A stretch of DNA of 64,000 nucleotides. Origin: Chrysogorgia sp. JL179-B06 (lineage: Eukaryota; Cnidaria; Anthozoa; Scleralcyonacea; Chrysogorgiidae). The stretch is taken from NCBI GenBank assembly GCA_035772405.1, contig JAYKKM010000007.1:213852-277851 (forward strand), written 5' to 3'. Position 1 is the first letter of the stretch; every line of letters begins with the position of its first letter. The notes below the pieces were generated by a model, which was not told where the DNA came from, ran no database searches, and worked only from the letters and a program-made list of their open reading frames with translations. Shown in pieces: positions 15,001 to 26,200 of the stretch. The translations under genes and the position numbers were made by a program.

Positions 15001-17576
15001 GTCCAAAAATGACTAAATATACGCTAGTTTCTGCTCATATTAATACCTAAGGCATTATTTAGGCTATATTTTCATATTTTAAGCTTATTTTGACAAGTTA
15101 AAAATGGTCGAAAATCGTCAAAAAGTTAAGGTTAACCCCTTTACTTTTTGTTCAAATTTGGCCATTTTTGCCAAATTTTTGATTTCCAAAAATGACTAAA
15201 TTTACGCTAGTTTCTGCTCATATTAATACCTAAGGCATTATTTAGGCTATATTTTCGTATTTTAAGCTTATTTTGACAAGTTAAAATGGGTCGAAAATCG
15301 TCAAAAAGTTAAGGTTAACCCCTTTACTTTTTGGCCAAATTTGGCCATTTTTGCCAACATTTTTGGATGTCCAAAAATGACTAAATTTACGCTAGTTTCT
15401 GCTCATATTAATACCTAAGGCATTATTTAGGCTATATTTTCATATTTTAAGCTTATTTTGACAAGTTAAAAATGGTCGAAAATCGTCAAAAAGTTAAGGT
15501 TAACCCCTTTACTTTTTGGCCAAATTTGGCCATTTTTGCCAACTTTTTGGATGTCCAAAAATGACTAAATTTACGCTAGTTTCTGCTCATATTAATACCT
15601 AAGGCATTATTTAGGCTATATTTTCATATTTTAAGCTTATTTTGACAAGTTAAAAATGGTCGAAAATCGTCAAAAAGTTAAGGTTAACCCCTTTACTTTT
15701 TGGCCAAATTTGGCCATTTTTGCCAACTTTTTGGATGTCCAAAAATGACTAAATTTACGCTAGTTTCTGCTCATATTAATACCTAAGGCATTATTTAGGC
15801 TATATTTTCATATTTTAAGCTTATTTTGACAAGTTAAAAATGGTCGAAAATCGTCAAAAAGTTAAGGTTAACCCCTTTACTTTTTGGCCAAATTTGGCCA
15901 CTTTTTTGGATGTCCAAAAATGACTAAATTTACGCTAGTTTCTGCTCATATTAATACCTAAGGCATTATTTAGGCTATATTTTCATATTTTAAGCTTATT
16001 TTGACAAGTTAAAAATGGTCGAAAATCGTCAAAAAGTTAAGGTTAACCCCTTTACTTTTTGGCCAAATTTGGCCAATTTTTTGGATGTCCAAAAATGACT
16101 AAATTTACGCTAGTTTCTGCTCATATTAATACCTAAGGCATTATTTAGGCTATATTTTCATATTTTAAGCTTATTTTGACAAGTTAAAAATGGTCGAAAA
16201 TCGTCAAAAAGTTAAGGTTAACCCCTTTACTTTTTGGCCAAATTTGGCCACTTTTGTCAAATTTTTGGATGTCCAAAAATGACTAAATTTACGCTAGTTT
16301 CTGCTGATCATATTAATACCTAAGGCATTATTTAGGCTATATTTTCATATTTTAAGCTTATTTTGACAAGTTAAAAATGGTCGAAAATCGTCAAAAAGTT
16401 AAGGTTAACCCCTTTACTTTTTGGCCAAATTTGGCCATTTTTGCCAACTTTTTGGATGTCCAAAAATGACTAAATTTACGCTAGTTTCTGCTCATATTAA
16501 TACCTAAGGCATTATTTAGGCTATATTTTCATATTTTAAGCTTATTTTGACAAGTTAAAAATGGTCGAAAATCGTCAAAAAGTTAAGGTTAACCCCTTTA
16601 CTTTTTGGCCAAATTTGGCCATTTTTGCCAAATTTTTGGATGTCCAAAAATGACTAAATTTACGCTAGTTTCTGCTCATATTAATACCTAAGGCATTATT
16701 TAGGCTATATTTTCATATTTTAAGCTTATTTTGACAAGTTAAAAATGGTCGAAAATCGTCAAAAAGTTAAGGTTAACCCCTTTACTTTTTGGCCAAATTT
16801 GGCCATTTTTGCCAAATTTTTGGATGTCCAAAAATGACTAAATTTACGCTAGTTTCTGCTCATATTAATACCTAAGGCATTATTTAGGCTATATTTTCAT
16901 ATTTTAAGCTTATTTTGACAAGTTAAAAAATGGTCGAAAATCGTCAAAAAGTTAAGGTTAACCCTTTAAACTTTTTGGCCAAATTTGGCCATTTTTGCCA
17001 ACTTATTGATGTCCAAAAAATGACTAATCACGCTAGTTTCTGCTCATAATAATACCTAAGGCATTATTTAGGCTATATTTTCATATTTTAAGCTTATTTT
17101 GACAAGTTAAAAATGGTCGAAAATCGTCAAAAAGTTAAGGTTAACCCCTTTACTTTTTGGCCAAATTTGGCCATTTTTGCCAACTTTTTGGATGTCCAAA
17201 AATGACTAAATATACGCTAGTTTCTGCTCATATTAATACCTAAGGCATTATTTAGGCTATATTTTCATATTTTAAGCTTATTTTGACAAGTTAAAAATGG
17301 TCGAAAATCGTCAAAAAGTTAAGGTTAACCCCTTTACTTTTTGGCCAAATTTGGCCATTTTTGCCAAACTTTTTGGATGTCCAAAAATGACTAAATTTAC
17401 GCTAGTTTCTGCTCATATTAATACCTAAGGCATTATTTAGGCTATATTTTCATATTTTAAGCTTATTTTGACAAGTTAAAAATGGTCGAAAATCGTCAAA
17501 AAGTTAAGGTTAACCCCTTTACTTTTTGGCAAATTTGGCCATTTTTGCCAACTTTTTTGGATGTCCAAAAATGACT
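1..17576. repeat. 184-bp satellite array, left block
   Basis: Head-to-tail array of an AT-rich monomer; the word TACGCTAG recurs at 7, 191, 375 and 559, giving a period of 184 bp and about 95 copies. Most monomers are near-identical, with occasional single-base indels. Each monomer holds short dyads: the perfect 14-bp palindrome GGCCAAATTTGGCC (137-150 in the first copy), GGTTAACC (117-124), the pair CCTAA/TTAGG, and TTGGATGTCCAA, plus one HindIII site. The period is not a multiple of three and stops occur in all frames, so it is non-coding. Two copies near 5.46-5.55 kb carry internal deletions of about 10 and 34 bp. The array continues beyond the left edge. A centromeric or pericentromeric role is possible from size and composition but not shown. 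Confidence 0.98.
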
Positions 17577-17724
17577 ACGCTAGTTTCTGCTCATATTTCT
17601 AAAGGCATTATTTAGGCTATATTTTCATATAAGCTTATTTTGGTAAAAATCGAATTTTCGTCAAAAAGTTAAAAGTTTTTTTAAAATCGTAAAATTTAAG
17701 TTTTCCCTTTATCAAATCGTTCTT
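17577..17724. repeat. Decayed satellite at left edge of retrotransposon
   Basis: Satellite words such as GGCATTATTTAGGCTATATT and CGTCAAAAAGTTAA are still readable but are scrambled by deletions and extra T runs. The monomers just to the left are clean, so decay is confined to about 150 bp next to the retrotransposon fragment. No target-site duplication is visible. Confidence 0.75.
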
Positions 17725-17730
17725 TATTTA

Positions 17731-18243
17731 TTGGATCCTTTTCGTGCTCCTTCGTATAAGGCGCAAGAAGATATGGAGCTTAGATTATTAGAATGTTTAT
17801 CTCAAAAACAAGGAAATTATTTACTTGGGGATTTGAATATTGATTATTTAAATTCTTCAGACTTTAACAAGAAACTTGTAAAAACTCTGCTCTCCCTGCA
17901 ACTAACACAACTTATTTCTGAAGTTACTAGACCCATATCTGGAAAATGCCTAGATCACTTATGGTCGAGTCATCCTGAACGGATCAGGTTTGTTCGAACA
18001 GAAAATAGTGGACTCTCCGATCATCTGCCAATATTTGCTGTAAGAACTTACAAGCAGAAGTCACGCTGTGATGGTCAGCATACCATGATTTCCTACAGGG
18101 ATTTTAAATCAATGGATGAGAAAAATTTCTCGCTGATCTGCATAATGTCCCTTGGGACGGTGCATTTGTTTTTGAAGATCCAGATGACATCATTGATGCT
18201 TTATGAGCTATTTAATGACATAATTAATGTTAATGTGCATTAA
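17731..18243 (+). pseudogene. Endonuclease domain remnant (C-terminal half)
   Basis: The open frame carries the APE-type endonuclease motifs GDLNID (metal-binding GDxN) and, about 65 residues later, SGLSDHLPI (the catalytic SDH motif near the domain end). In intact elements this nuclease nicks the target DNA to start reverse transcription. The N-terminal half, with the other catalytic residues, is absent. The frame begins without a genuine start codon and loses agreement with the family shortly after the SDH motif, where a frameshift moves the linker into another frame before the stop at 18,243. Confidence 0.85.
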
Positions 18244-18790
18244 AACAGAAAAGAGTAAAAAGGCCGTCACAACCAAAATGGTTTACAGATGAATTACTGG
18301 AGGAGATTAAAGCGAGGGATAAATGTTTACATACGGCGAGACAAACTATGATGAGTGAGGATTGGTCTCAGTTTAGACGGTTAAAAATCGTACAACTCGG
18401 CTAATTAGGCACGCGAAACGTTCTTATTATAAAGGTAAAATAATGGAAAATAGGAAAAACCCGCAAAAGCTATGGTCAACAATTAAAGAGCTGAACACAA
18501 AAAACGATCAGAGCGATAGCCTACATTCTATTACAGTTAATGGTTCAGTTATAACTAACAAGACTGAAATGGCCGAAATGTTCAATAATTATTTTATTGA
18601 CCAGCCTTGTAGACTTATCCAGTCACTGGTATCCTCTGGAAGAGCAACAATAAATCGTGTGTTGGGATATTCAACTCGACTCCGTTTGCTCTCTCTCAAA
18701 TCACTCCTCGACATCTTGAAGATCTTATTAGCTCAATTCCGGCACATAAGGCAACTGGCGTTATGGAGTGAGCGCAAGGATTATTCGTTT
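18244..18790 (+). pseudogene. Linker between endonuclease and RT, frameshifted
   Basis: Family-like pieces appear in alternating frames: KRPSQPKWFTDELLEEIKA near 18.25-18.32 kb, then MENRKNPQKLWSTIKELN from 18,443, then FNSTPFALSQITP near 18.67 kb and HKATGV near 18.75 kb. The part from about 18.61 to 18.78 kb is readable in a different frame from the one before it. At least three frameshifts are needed to follow it. This region normally connects the nuclease to the polymerase and has no catalytic residues. Confidence 0.75.
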
Positions 18791-19788
18791 CAGCTCCAGC
18801 TATATCTGCATCATTATGCAAAATAATAAATTATTGCATCGAAAATTCTAAATTTCCATCAGCGTGGAAAGTTGCCAGAGTCACTCCGATTTACAAAGGC
18901 AAAGGCGATCGACAAGAAATATGTAATTATCGCCCAATATCAATCTTGCCCATTCTATCTAAACTCTTCGAGAGGCATATCAGTAATATGTTATACGAAT
19001 ACCTGGAGAATAACAATGTAATTCACCACCTTCAATCCGGTTTCAGGAAAAAGTATTCAACAGAAACTGCATTAATCCGACTCGTTGATCAGTTGTTTCT
19101 CGAGTTGGATAAAAATAGAGTAAGTGGCTTGATATTTTTAGACTATAAAAAGGCATTTGATCTCATCCATCACGAGACCCTTCTGGATAAACTTGCTGCA
19201 TACGGTATAGTCTCCAAAGAATTGGCGCTTATTAAAGACTACCTATCCCATCGTAGCCAATTCATTGAGTTGGCAGGTCAAAAATCAGTGTCAAGATCAA
19301 TAACTATGGGAGTTCCTCAAGGGTCTGTCTTGGGTCCGTTGTTGTTCCTTCTGTTTATAAATGACCTTCCGGATGCTATGCGAGAATGCGTGATGGATAT
19401 TTATGCAGATGATACAACAATGTCTATTTCAACCGACCTAAAAGATGCACCCGAATCATTGTGCACCAAACTACAAGGAGAGCTTAATAAAGTGGTTTCA
19501 TGGTCTTTTAACAACAAAATGGTCTTGAATGAATCAAAAACCAAGGTAATGCTGGTGACGGGTAAACGGATAGCAAAAAAATTGGTCGACAGAGACATGG
19601 TTATTAAAATAAATGACATAAATCTGGAACAAGTCCAAACCTTTTCCTTTCTCGGATTATCAATTGATACTAACTTGAATTTTAACGACCATGTGGAACA
19701 TCTTTGTACGAAATTATCAAAAAGAATCGGAGTATTAAGAAAAATAAGATCCTACCTTGCCATTAAAAGAACGGAAACTGTTTTATGA
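18790..19788 (+). pseudogene. Reverse transcriptase domain
   Basis: Longest open part of the element. It starts in frame before the first ATG (18,946) with AWKVARVTPIYKGKGD and NYRPISILP, the usual entry of non-LTR RT domains. It continues with QSGFRKKYSTETAL, the metal-binding aspartate in FLDYKKAFD (codon at 19,141), MGVPQGSVLGPLLFLLFIND, and the catalytic YADD box at 19,402-19,413. The thumb-side motif FLGLSIDTNLNF follows. In intact elements this copies the element RNA at the nicked target. The frame ends at 19,788, where a frameshift passes the protein to the frame used by the next segment. The domain itself seems intact; the element is dead because of flanking breaks. Confidence 0.9.
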
Positions 19789-20103
19789 TGCTACTATTAA
19801 GCCTTGTATGATGTATGGCTCCTCAGTTTGGACATCATGTTCAACTGAAAACCTCAACAAAGTTCTGAAGCTACAAAAACGAGCGGCTCGGGTTATTCTA
19901 AAGGCGGATAGGTCCGAAAATAGCGTAAATCTTTTTGTGAAACTTGGTTGGCTTACATTTTACGATGAGTCTAAGCTTCTTAAATGCTCTCTTGTATACA
20001 AAAGATTGCATGGTGATACGGCAGATTATCTCATGAATATCCTCCCAAGAAACAGTGATATCCATAACAGAACCACAAGAAACGGACATATTAATCTTTA
20101 TTG
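19757..20103 (+). pseudogene. C-terminal region of the non-LTR ORF2
   Basis: Continues the RT in another frame: FYDATIKPCMMYGSSVW, LKLQKRAARVILKAD and LGWLTFYDESKLLKCSL are hallmarks of the C-terminal part of these elements. The segment reaches RNGHINLYCPN and then runs into satellite sequence at about 20,103; the usual last 20-40 residues and 3' UTR are missing. The open frame continues 67 bp into satellite DNA, which is meaningless. Confidence 0.88.
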
Positions 20104-20215
20104 CCCAAATTTGGCCATTTTTAAAAAGCTTATTTTGAAGTCCAAAAATGTCGAAAATCGTCAAAAATAGGTTAACCCCTTTACTTTTTTTTGGCCATTT
20201 TTGCCAATAATCAAA
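20104..20215. repeat. Decayed satellite at right edge of retrotransposon
   Basis: Satellite pieces (CCAAATTTGGCCATTTTT, AAGCTTATTTTG, GTCGAAAATCGTCAAAAA) occur in the right order but with large internal deletions, as on the left edge. Clean monomers resume from about 20,216. Confidence 0.75.
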
Positions 20216-23200
20216 AATGACTAAATTTACGCTAGTTTCTGCTCATATTAATACCTAAGGCATTATTTAGGCTATATTTTCATATTTTAAGCTTATTTTG
20301 ACAAGTTAAAAATGGTCGAAAATCGTCAAAAAGTTAAGGTTAACCCCTTTACTTTTTGGCAAATTTGGCCATTTTTGCCAACTTTTTGGATGTCCAAAAA
20401 TGACTAAATATACGCTAGTTTCTGCTCATATTAATACCTAAGGCATTATTTAGGCTATATTTTCATATTTTAAGCTTATTTTGACAAGTTAAAAATGGTC
20501 GAAAATCGTCAAAAAGTTAAGGTTAACCCCTTTACTTTTTGGCCAAATTTGGCCATTTTTGCCAACTTTTTGGATGTCCAAAAATGACTAAATATACGCT
20601 AGTTTCTGCTCATATTAATACCTAAGGCATTATTTAGGCTATATTTTCATATTTTAAGCTTATTTTGACAAGTTAAAAATGGTCGAAAATCGTCAAAAAG
20701 TTAAGGTTAACCCCTTTACTTTTTGGCCAAATTTGGCCATTTTTGCCAACTTTTTGAATGTCCAAAAATGACTAAATATACGCTAGTTTCTGCTCATATT
20801 AATACCTAAGGCATTATTTAGGCTATATTTTCATATTTTAAGCTTATTTTGACAAGTTAAAAATGGTCGAAAATCGTCAAAAAGTTAAGGTTAACCCCTT
20901 TACTTTTTGGCCAAATTTGGCCATTTTTGCCAACTTTTTGGATGTCCAAAAATGACTAAATATACGCTAGTTTCTGCTCATATTAATACCTAAGGCATTA
21001 TTTAGGCTATATTTTCATATTTTAAGCTTATTTTGACAAGTTAAAAATGGTCGAAAATCGTCAAAAAGTTAAGGTTAACCCCTTTACTTTTTGGCCAAAT
21101 TTGGCCATTTTTGCCAACTTTTTGGATGTCCAAAAATGACTAAATATACGCTAGTTTCTGCTCATATTAATACCTAAGGCATTATTTAGGCTATATTTTC
21201 ATATTTTAAGCTTATTTTGACAAGTTAAAAATGGTCGAAAATCGTCAAAAAGTTAAGGTTAACCCCTTTACTTTTTGGCCAAATTTGGCCATTTTTGCCA
21301 ACTTTTTGGATGTCCAAAAATGACTAAATTTACGCTAGTTTCTGCTCATATTAATACCTAAGGCATTATTTAGGCTATATTTTCATATTTTAAGCTTATT
21401 TTGACAAGTTAAAATGGTCGAAAATCGTCAAAAAGTTAAGGTTAACCCCTTTACTTTTTGGCCAAATTTGGCCATTTTTGCCAACTTTTTGGATGTCCAA
21501 AAATGACTAAATTTACGCTAGTTTCTGCTCATATTAATACCTAAGGCATTATTTAGGCTATATTTTCATATTTTAAGCTTATTTTGACAAGTTAAAAATG
21601 GTCGAAAATCGTCAAAAAGTTAAGGTTAACCCCTTTACTTTTTGGCCAAATTTGGCCATTTTTGCCAACTTTTTGGAATGTCCAAAAATGACTAAATATA
21701 CGCTAGTTTCTGCTCATATTAATACCTAAGGCATTATTTAGGCTATATTTTCATATTTTAAGCTTATTTTGACAAGTTAAAAATGGTCGAAAATCGTCAA
21801 AAAGTTAAGGTTAACCCCTTTACTTTTTGGCCAAATTTGGCCATTTTTGCCAACTTTTTGGATGTCCAAAAATGACTAAATATACGCTAGTTTCTGCTCA
21901 TATTAATACCTAAGGCATTATTTAGGCTATATTTTCATATTTTAAGCTTATTTTGACAAGTTAAAAATGGTCGAAAATCGTCAAAAAGTTAAGGTTAACC
22001 CCTTTACTTTTTGGCCAAATTTGGCCATTTTTGCCAACTTTTTGGATGTCCAAAAAATGACTAAATATACGCTAGTTTCTGCTCATATTAATACCTAAGG
22101 CATTATTTAGGCTATATTTTCATATTTTAAGCTTATTTTGACAAGTTAAAAATGGTCGAAAATCGTCAAAAAGTTAAGGTTAACCCCTTTACTTTTTGGC
22201 CAAATTTGGCCATTTTTGCCAACTTTTTGGATGTCCAAAAATGACTAAATACGCTAGTTTCTGCTCATATTAATACCTAAGGCATTATTTAGGCTATATT
22301 TTCATATTTTAAGCTTATTTTGACAAGTTAAAAATGGTCGAAAATCGTCAAAAAGTTAAGGTTAACCCCTTTACTTTTTGGCCAAATTTGGCCATTTTTG
22401 CCAACTTTTTTGGATGTCCAAAAATGACTAAATATACGCTAGTTTCTGCTCATATTAATACCTAAGGCATTATTTAGGCTATATTTTCATATTTTAAGCT
22501 TATTTTGACAAGTTAAAAATGGTCGAAAATCGTCAAAAAGTTAAGGTTAACCCCTTTACTTTTTGGCCAAATTTGGCCATTTTTGCCAACTTTTTGGATG
22601 TCCAAAAATGACTAAATATACGCTAGTTTCTGCTCATATTAATACCTAAGGCATTATTTAGGCTATATTTTCATATTTTAAGCTTATTTTGACAAGTTAA
22701 AAATGGTCGAAAATCGTCAAAAAGTTAAGGTTAACCCCTTTACTTTTTGGCCAAATTTGGCCATTTTTGCCAACTTTTTGGATGTCCAAAAATGACTAAA
22801 TTTACGCTAGTTTCTGCTCATATTAATACCTAAGGCATTATTTAGGCTATATTTTCATATTTTAAGCTTATTTTGACAAGTTAAAAATGGTCGAAAATCG
22901 TCAAAAAGTTAAGGTTAACCCCTTTACTTTTTGGCCAAATTTGGCCATTTTTGCCAACTTTTTGGATGTCCAAAAATGACTAAATATACGCTAGTTTCTG
23001 CTCATATTAATACCTAAGGCATTATTTAGGCTATATTTTCATATTTTAAGCTTATTTTGACAAGTTAAAAATGGTCGAAAATCGTCAAAAAGTTAAGGTT
23101 AACCCCTTTACTTTTTGGCCAAATTTGGCCATTTTTGCCAACTTTTTGGATGTCCAAAAATGACTAAATATACGCTAGTTTCTGCTCATATTAATACCTA

Positions 23201-26200
23201 AGGCATTATTTAGGCTATATTTTCATATTTTAAGCTTATTTTGACAAGTTAAAAATGGTCGAAAATCGTCAAAAAGTTAAGGTTAACCCCTTTACTTTTT
23301 GGCCAAATTTGGCCATTTTTGCCAACTTTTTGGATGTCCAAAAATGACTAAATATACGCTAGTTTCTGCTCATATTAATACCTAAGGCATTATTTAGGCT
23401 ATATTTTCATATTTTAAGCTTATTTTGACAAGTTAAAAATGGTCGAAAATCGTCAAAAAGTTAAGGTTAACCCCTTTACTTTTTGGCCAAATTTGGCCAT
23501 TTTTGCCAACTTTTTGGATGTCCAAAAATGACTAAATATACGCTAGTTTCTGCTCATATTAATACCTAAGGCATTATTTAGGCTATATTTTCATATTTTA
23601 AGCTTATTTTGACAAGTTAAAAATGGTCGAAAATCGTCAAAAAGTTAAGGTTAACCCCTTTACTTTTTGGCCAAATTTGGCCATTTTTGCCAACTTTTTG
23701 GATGTCCAAAAATGACTAAATATACGCTAGTTTCTGCTCATATTAATACCTAAGGCATTATTTAGGCTATATTTTCATATTTTAAGCTTATTTTGACAAG
23801 TTAAAAATGGTCGAAAATCGTCAAAAAGTTAAGGTTAACCCCTTTACTTTTTGGCCAAATTTGGCCATTTTTGCCAACTTTTTGGATGTCCAAAAATGAC
23901 TAAATATACGCTAGTTTCTGCTCATATTAATACCTAAGGCATTATTTAGGCTATATTTTCATATTTTAAGCTTATTTTGACAAGTTAAAAATGGTCGAAA
24001 ATCGTCAAAAAGTTAAGGTTAACCCCTTTACTTTTTGGCCAAATTTGGCCATTTTTGCCAACTTTTTGGATGTCCAAAAATGACTAAATATACGCTAGTT
24101 TCTGCTCATATTAATACCTAAGGCATTATTTAGGCTATATTTTCATATTTTAAGCTTATTTTGACAAGTTAAAAATGGTCGAAAATCGTCAAAAAGTTAA
24201 GGTTAACCCCTTTACTTTTTGGCCAAATTTGGCCATTTTTGCCAACTTTTTGGATGTCCAAAAATGACTAAATATACGCTAGTTTCTGCTCATATTAATA
24301 CCTAAGGCATTATTTAGGCTATATTTTCATATATTTTAAGCTTATTTTGACAAGTTAAAAATGGTCGAAAATCGTCAAAAAGTTAAGGTTAACCCCTTTA
24401 CTTTTTTTTGGCCATTTTTGCCAACTTTTTGGATGTCCAAAAATGACTAAATATACGCTAGTTTCTGCTCATATTAATACCTAAGGCATTATTTAGGCTA
24501 TATTTTCATATTTTAAGCTTATTTTGACAAGTTAAAAATGGTCGAAAATCGTCAAAAAGTTAAGGTTAACCCCTTTACTTTTTGGCCAAATTTGGCCATT
24601 TTTGCCAACTTTTTGGATGTCCAAAAATGACTAAATATACGCTAGTTTCTGCTCATATTAATACCTAAGGCATTATTTAGGCTATATTTTCATATTTTAA
24701 GCTTATTTTGACAAGTTAAAAATGGTCGAAAATCGTCAAAAAGTTAAGGTTAACCCCTTTACTTTTTGGCCAAATTTGGCCATTTTTGCCAACTTTTTGG
24801 ATGTCCAAAAATGACTAAAAATTTACGCTAGTTTCTGCTCATATTAATACCTAAGGCATTATTTAGGCTATATTTTCATATTTTAAGCTTATTTTGACAA
24901 GTTAAAAATGGTCGAAAATCGTCAAAAAGTTAAGGTTAACCCCTTTACTTTTTGGCCAAATTTGGCCATTTTTGCCAACTTTTTGGATGTCCAAAAATGA
25001 CTAAATTTACGCTAGTTTCTGCTCATATTAATACCTAAGGCATTATTTAGGCTATATTTTCATATTTTAAGCTTATTTTGACAAGTTAAAAATGGTCGAA
25101 AATCGTCAAAAAGTTAAGGTTAACCCCTTTACTTTTTGGCCAAATTTGGCCATTTTTGCCAACTTTTTGGATGTCCAAAAATGACTAAATATACGCTAGT
25201 TTCTGCGCATATTAATACCTAAGGCATTATTTAGGCTATATTTTCATATTTTAAGCTTATTTTGACAAGTTAAAAATGGTCGAAAATCGTCAAAAAGTTA
25301 AGGTTAACCCCTTTACTTTTTGGCCAAATTTGGCCATTTTTGCCAACTTTTTGGATGTCCAAAAATGACTAAATATACGCTAGTTTTCTGCTCATATTAA
25401 TACCTAAGGCATTATTTAGGCTATATTTTCATATTTTAAGCTTATTTTGACAAGTTAAAAATGGTCGAAAATCGTCAAAAAGTTAAGGTTAACCCCTTTA
25501 CTTTTTGGCCAAATTTGGCCATTTTTGCCAACTTTTTGGATGTCCAAAAATGACTAAATATACGCTAGTTTCTGCTCATATTAATACCTAAGGCATTATT
25601 TAGGCTATATTTTTCATATTTTAAGCTTATTTTGACAAGTTAAAAATGGTCGAAAATCGTCAAAAAGTTAAGGTTAACCCCTTTACTTTTTGGCCAAATT
25701 TGGCCATTTTTGCCAACTTTTTGGAATGTCCAAAAATGACTAAATATACGCTAGTTTCTGCTCATATTAATACCTAAGGCATTATTTAGGCTATATTTTC
25801 ATATTTTAAGCTTATTTTGACAAGTTAAAAATGGTCGAAAATCGTCAAAAAGTTAAGGTTAACCCCTTTACTTTTTGGCCAAATTTGGCCATTTTTGCCA
25901 ACTTTTTGGATGTCCAAAAATGACTAAATATACGCTAGTTTCTGCTCATATTAATACCTAAGGCATTATTTAGGCTATATTTTCATATTTTAAGCTTATT
26001 TTGACAAGTTAAAAATGGTCGAAAATCGTCAAAAAGTTAAGGTTAACCCCTTTACTTTTTGGCCAAATTTGGCCATTTTTGCCAACTTTTTGGATGTCCA
26101 AAAATGACTAAATATACGCTAGTTTCTGCTCATATTAATACCTAAGGCATTATTTAGGCTATATTTTCATATTTTAAGCTTATTTTGACAAGTTAAAAAT

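Larger units (their letters stand above)
17725..20103 (+). mobile_element. Non-LTR retrotransposon fragment (APE endonuclease plus RT), truncated at both ends
   Basis: The order of coding remnants is: C-terminal half of an apurinic-type endonuclease, linker, reverse transcriptase with YADD, then the conserved C-terminal region containing LQKRAARVILKAD. This order and these motifs are typical of jockey/CR1/L2-type non-LTR elements. The reading frame is broken by several frameshifts, so the copy cannot work. The 5' part of the endonuclease and the 3' end (last residues, 3' UTR, tail) are missing and the sequence returns directly to decayed satellite. Base composition is clearly richer and non-repetitive compared with the surrounding satellite. 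The exact clade needs a phylogeny. Confidence 0.93.
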
